Source: Seison nebaliae
Taxonomy: Eukaryota > Rotifera > Pararotatoria > Seisonacea > Seisonidae
Length of the DNA: 64,000 nucleotides
Assembly: GCA_023231475.1 (NCBI GenBank)
Contig: JALJEE010000137.1
Span: 1 to 64,000, forward strand
Reading direction: 5' to 3'
Shown here in pieces: positions 58,909 to 64,000 of this stretch. The notes under the pieces were generated by a model, which saw nothing but the letters and a program-made list of their open reading frames with translations, was not told where the DNA came from and made no database searches. Numbering within the stretch: the first letter of the stretch is position 1; each line of letters opens with the position of its first letter. A program made the position numbers and the translations under genes.

Positions 58909-61900
58909 ATGAATGAAAATCATCTGAAGAATATCTCGTTCATTTTGAATGAGTTGAATGTTCAGTTGGAATTCGATCACGACAAACGGTACGACATCAA
59001 CATTCTGTTATTAAATTATTTTTATCAAAAAGCGTTTATCGATTAAATTCAGTTTGAGTAATATCAATCCTTCTGATTTGGATGTTGACGATTGTTTGAA
59101 GAAGTTGCGCAAATTGTTCCATTATGTCGAACGGAATTTTATTCTTCAGTTTTCTTTTAAATTTCCATTGGAAAATTTCATTTTAAAAATTTTCAAAAAA
59201 ATTTCATTTTTTCAGACGTCATTCTGACGTGAATAACAAGAGAATAATCGATAATTTATGGATCGTATTTACTTTGTATTTGGATCATCAGAATTCGAAT
59301 ATTCGACTTTGCACCAACGAATTATTCGATCGATTCGTTACCATATTGGACGAATGTCAATCGATATCGATAGGGGAGAATGCTCTCTTGAAATTGCGAG
59401 AAAGAAGTAATGAATTTAATAAACGATATCGAACGATCGATGAAATGATCGAATCGACATTAGGAGCCATTCAAATTCGAATAACGAATTATATAATTCA
59501 AAAAAAGAAATTAAACGAAGTCGATTCGGAGACTTTAGTCTCGTTAATAACGTTCATTAATGAACGTGTTAAACGATCGATTGAATTAATAAATAATTTA
59601 TCATCTTCCAACAATTGGTATCATTCCATTCGATATTTGACGAGAATAATTTATTTCGAAATCAATAAAAATTATGATCAAAATTCAAATAAAACCGTCG
59701 TGAACGATTTACTCCAAATTATCATTTGTATATTGGGACGATGTCATTCGATCGAGAAGAATTATTATGATCGAGTATTGACATTGAATCGTTTAATTGA
59801 TGATATTAAGAACGATAAATTTCATGAATTATCTCAAATCGAATTGAAGGAATTCCTGTATCTGGAACCGTTATTTGAAAAGATACCCAAATATAGTACG
59901 TTCTATCCAATTCTCAATAATTATCTTGTCGAATCCATCATCATTCATTCCAAATCAATCTTCCAACAATTATTATGTTTCGCTCAAGAGGAACATATCA
60001 TCAATTTATGTCGATTACTTTTACATCATATTTTCGATGGGAGATATTTGAGTGGCAGTCGTCGACTCTTCCTCCAACTCTTCATTTTACTATTAACTAA
60101 TGGGAACGATACAATGAATCATCTCTCACAATTATATGAATGGCATTTAAGTACGAACATTGAATTTAAATTATTATTGAGATTTCTCGCTACCATCCGA
60201 ACGGTTTTCATCAAAATTAATGACGTTCTTCTTCACAGTGAGAAATTTAATGGAATTGAGAAATTGGATGATATTTCCGATCGACAAATCATCATATCAT
60301 CATATGATTTATTAACCATGTTAATTCCATTATTTATTCATTTTCATCTCATCGAAAAACGACATAAAATCAATTTACAATCACCTTTATCCACCACAGA
60401 TAAGTTTGATGATACTTCTAAAACTTCTTTTATTTATTTCATTCAATTGTCATACAAATTTCTCATCGAATCCAAACAAGAAATGATTCTTATAAAAATC
60501 GTCAATTTCTTCAAGAAACTTTTCCAGGAATTGACATCGTTGTCCAATAATCGATATCGATGGAAAAACGAGAATAATAAACAAAAATTTTCAAAAAAAA
60601 ATTTATTAAATTCTCTTAAAAGAGAAGAATTCAATGGTCATTCAATCATCAATCGTCTCCAACAATTATCATCATCTTATGAATTAGTAACGACCTCAAT
60701 ACAACTCCATCAATTATTGGAAGATGATGATATATTTTGGATGAAAGAACTTCTCTTCAATGAACAAATGGAAGAAGAAATTTTCGAATTGAATCTCTTC
60801 TCATTTGAACAACTCTTATCATTCACTCAAGAGACAACGATACAAATCGACAAATTATTTGAAAAAAGAATTTTCTCCATCGACGTTGACGAATTTGTGG
60901 AAATTGACAGTGTATCACCCACCAACAACTCGTCCGATGATTCGGATATTTTTGCGAAAGTCGATGACAATGAGAAAAATTTGAGAAATTTATCCGAAAG
61001 AAAATCGAATAATTTTCTCGAAAATTTTTCAGAAGACGACGACGACAACGACGACGGTGATGATGATGATGACGATGATGATGATAGTAAATGTGATATT
61101 TTTAATACAAATTCTGACAATTCGTATGAGGATGCAATTGAAGAGTTGAATTTGAAGGAAATGGATGAGATCAAATCGAAAAGTATTTCATCAATTGTCG
61201 ATTTGAATCATCTGGAATTGTCGATGGATGATGGTTTATATGAATATTATTCAAAAAAACATCTTCCTCAATCACTTCAATCCAGTTCAATAGAGAATAT
61301 TAAATTATCATTCATTCGACGATTATCTGCGACGATTTTAGTGAAATTATTCGGTTTCCAATTTCCATCAATGGACGGAAATGAAATTTTGGATCATCGA
61401 GAAATTCGAACGAAAAAATATTTGTTGAATGAATCACTTCATTTATTCTCTTCAATGATATCGTTGGATTTATCATTATTCATTTTACCGTTCAATAAAT
61501 GGTGGTTAATGAAATGGATTGTATCAAGAAAAGATGGAAATATTCCATCAACTATCGAAGAATATCTTCATAAGATTTATCCCAAAATAAACGATGGTTC
61601 TTTATTCAATAATTATTTGAGAATATCAATAAACATTTTAAATTCCATCAATTCCGTTGAAGATTTGAAAATTGATGAAATTAAAAGAAGAAATTCAAAT
61701 TTTATTTTATCTAATTTCTCGTCATATTTCCATCATTGCTCGTTATATTCGAATTCACAATTCGATTTCTCTTCGAACGTTTCAGTGAATATACTCAAAT
61801 CAATAATCGATATTGTTCCCAATTTGGACGGATGTTTCGTTTATCGATTACTTCATTCTTCTTTTATTCATTCGTTCGATGAAACGAGATCGACGTCGTC

Positions 61901-62498
61901 TATGAAATTTTTATTCTTTCGATATTATCATTCATGTATGAAACATCATTGGATGTCGTTGGAGAAATATTCAAATTCATTTCTGAGAAAATCAGAAAAT
62001 ATCATCGATTTCAATCATTGGATTATTCGTGAATTGATTTATGGAATGAACAACGATAATTTATTTGAAGAATTCTGCGAAGAATTTCCGTCGTTTGCGA
62101 TCGATTTTGAAAAAATACAGAAAATATTTAAAAAAGGAAAATTTTATTATTTGGAAATAATTCGAAATCTTTTCTTTAATATTATGAGTGTGGAAGAAGA
62201 TGAGAAAAATTTTCATCAATTATCATTCCGTTTATTGATATCGATGTTATCGAGAGATGATCATCAATTTCGGATGGAAATTTCGAAGGAAATCATCAAA
62301 TTCTTTCCCAATCTCGTTCAAATGAGAAACCGATCAATTTTCGATATCTCTACAGAAACTTCTTATCTTCATCTTATGACAATTTGTTTGACTTTTATTT
62401 TCGTTTATCGATCCTCACAATTTGCTACCATTCAACCATTCTTCTCTTATTCCATGGAGACATTCTTCACATTAACTAATCAATCCAACAACAACAAC

Positions 62499-62536
<38 letters not shown>

Positions 62537-64000
62537 ATATGATGATGGAATGGAGATAATGGTGAAGGAATTTCAAGAGACGATTAAACAGAAATTTTTG
62601 TTTGATGTTTTTCTTCATCTTCTTCGATTGTTGTCGATCGTTCAACATATTCTCATGAAAGTGAATGAAGATAAATTGAGAGAGAAAGATGACGTTCTTC
62701 ATCTCATCAGGAATTATTTACCGTTTTATTCAGAGAATGAAGAAAATCAAATAATTGTGGAACGATTAACAAAAGATGAAATTAAATTGAAAATTGTGGA
62801 ACGAAAGAATGATCAAATAATCAATTCTCATTCGATCGTCAATTCGACAGGTGTACAACAACAATCTCAACAGAATTTAGATGGGAAATCCATTCATAAA
62901 TTAACTGATACGATTCAATCAGCTTTTTTGAATACATCTCTAATGAAGAAGATTTCTCAAGATTCAAATTATCAATCGAAGAAAGCGTTGAGTTTCAATT
63001 CATTATTTAATCGACGAACATCTCAACATAACATCGCCAGTCATTTACCACTCCAATTATTATCACCTGTCAAATTGAATGGAACGAACAAACTAGAAAA
63101 GAACGATAATGATTCCATCACCTCTATCTCATCTACCAATATCATCAATCGACGACAACAAATTCGTCAACCTCATAACAAATTATCAACACAAACAACA
63201 CAAACAACAACAACAACAACAATCCATAAGAATAAACATTCACCGTCATTAACATCGTCGACAGATGAGACAATAAAACAACGTGTCCGAATATCAGAAG
63301 CGGCAGAATTAATTTATAAAATAACGAAAAATTATTGGACGTTACCGGAATTGGGAGCGACTTATCAATCCTTACCTCATTATCATGAAATGAAGAAGAA
63401 TATTCAGAAAATTTATGAATTGTCTCGTTTACAATTGAACATCGACTATTCTCATCAATCGTTATCCTTCCGAAAATTCGTGAAATTCCTTCAAGAAATT
63501 TTCCGTCAATTAACTTTATTTATTCGTCATATGTCGCCGAATGATGTGGGAATGATTTGCTCCGAATTAATTTCTTATTGTACACATCTCTTCCATATCA
63601 TACCCAATTCCACCATCACTTTAATTCATCAGATGTTGTGGTCGTTAGGACATGTGTCGAATGGTCGAATTCATCTCACCCAAATTTTGAAAAAAGCTGA
63701 GGAGAAAAATGTGGAAATATCGGGAAATTATCAAGAAGATTTATTGGATTATATCAATTCATATCACTCTTCCATTTTCGATTTGGAGAATGAATTGATG
63801 GTGAATAGTTTGATGAGATGTCAGAATGTGGGTGGAAATACATCGCCGATGTTGAAGGAAGCCATTCCGAAATTCGAAAGATTTTGTTCAAATTGTATCA
63901 CATCATTTGGAACGGATATTAGACGTGACGTTTCAATTTTATCATTATTTACCGAACTTAATCGGTTTGGTATCACTTATTATGATATTGACGTTTCTTT
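58909..64000 (+). CDS. HTT: huntingtin, 5' half, runs off window
   Basis: Exons 58909-59006, 59053-59148 and 59216->64000; no stop to the window end, about 1659 aa visible. I identify it by two blocks. The early block DLDVDDCLKKLRKLFHY, then IIDNLWIVFTLYLDHQNSNI and LCTNELFDRFVTILDE, tracks the first HEAT repeats of huntingtin. Near 63370, SLPHYHEMKKNIQKIYELSR, then FVKFLQEIFRQLTLF and SPNDVGMICSELISYCTHLF, and at the end RDVSILSLFTELNRFGITYY, align without gaps to human residues in the 1200-1400 range. No polyglutamine, and only a weak match to the N17 segment. An acidic Asp run is at about 671-691 and an Asn tract at about 1156-1171. Huntingtin is a HEAT-repeat scaffold for vesicle transport and autophagy that pairs with HAP40. 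The third exon is at least 4.8 kb. Overall identity is low. Confidence 0.85.
62487..62534 (+). repeat. HTT: trinucleotide tract (AAC/AAT)16 in HTT
   Basis: Four AAC and twelve AAT codons in the HTT frame, giving sixteen Asn. It lies in a polar loop just before the block aligned to human LFSHLLKVINICAHVL. Confidence 0.9.

Noticed and set aside
60827-61174. Minus-strand Ser-rich open frame
   Set aside because: Antisense shadow of the Asp-rich stretch of the HTT exon.
1-64000. tRNA, rRNA and CRISPR features
   Set aside because: I looked for tRNA B-box-like GGTTCRANYCC strings, rRNA-like blocks and regularly spaced direct repeats and saw none. The window is nuclear animal DNA, where CRISPR is not expected.

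Overview
This is a stretch of nuclear DNA from an animal. The genes have many short GT-AG introns and AT-rich spacers, and the proteins are metazoan in type: huntingtin, an FRS2-type adaptor, a CD2AP/CIN85-type adaptor, excitatory amino-acid transporters, a rhodopsin-like GPCR and the tunnelling bZIP factor of the PAR/giant group. CFAP54, FAM81 and IFT57 together imply motile cilia or flagellated sperm as well as sensory cilia. I cannot name the phylum. The genome looks compact: introns are mostly 40-110 nt and several convergent genes end within a few bases of each other. I assembled exon models by hand; for most multi-exon genes the exon lengths add up to an intact reading frame with one terminal stop.

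Layout. 1-577 (-): broken Ty3/gypsy-type reverse transcriptase fragment. 1529-13563 (+): CFAP54 (17 exons, 3702 aa). 13687-14619 (-): unrecognised helical 310-aa protein. 15327-16543 (+): FAM50/XAP5. 16620-17847 (-): FAM81. 19067-23559 (+): SLC22-type organic ion transporter whose third intron (about 2 kb) holds a complete intronless SAMM50 gene on the same strand (19738-21081). 27453-29599 and 35084-37049 (+): two SLC1-type glutamate transporters, tandem paralogues, on either side of IFT57 (31077-32225, +). 37521-39765 and 39936-42769 (-): two tandem SLC16-type monocarboxylate transporters. 45744-47138 (+): GPCR, ending 3 nt from the end of LSM3 (47142-48020, -). 48757-50283 (+): CD2AP/CIN85-like SH3 adaptor. 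53952-55352 (+): bZIP factor. 55685-56552 (+): NIFK. 56816-57979 (+): FRS2-like adaptor. 58909->64000 (+): the first half of huntingtin, running off the window.

The main oddities are these. (1) Almost every intron begins GTT rather than the usual metazoan GTA/GTG, which suggests an altered donor consensus. (2) Three convergent gene pairs have interlocked poly(A) signals; at 47.14 kb each gene's signal lies in the other's last codons. (3) SAMM50 is nested on the sense strand and has its own TATA-like box. (4) Huntingtin has no N-terminal polyglutamine but has an internal 16-Asn tract and one exon of at least 4.8 kb. (5) There are tandem duplications of two transporter families. (6) A degenerate repeat array sits in an LSM3 intron. 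The 310-aa protein between CFAP54 and FAM50/FAM81 is the best candidate here for something undescribed.
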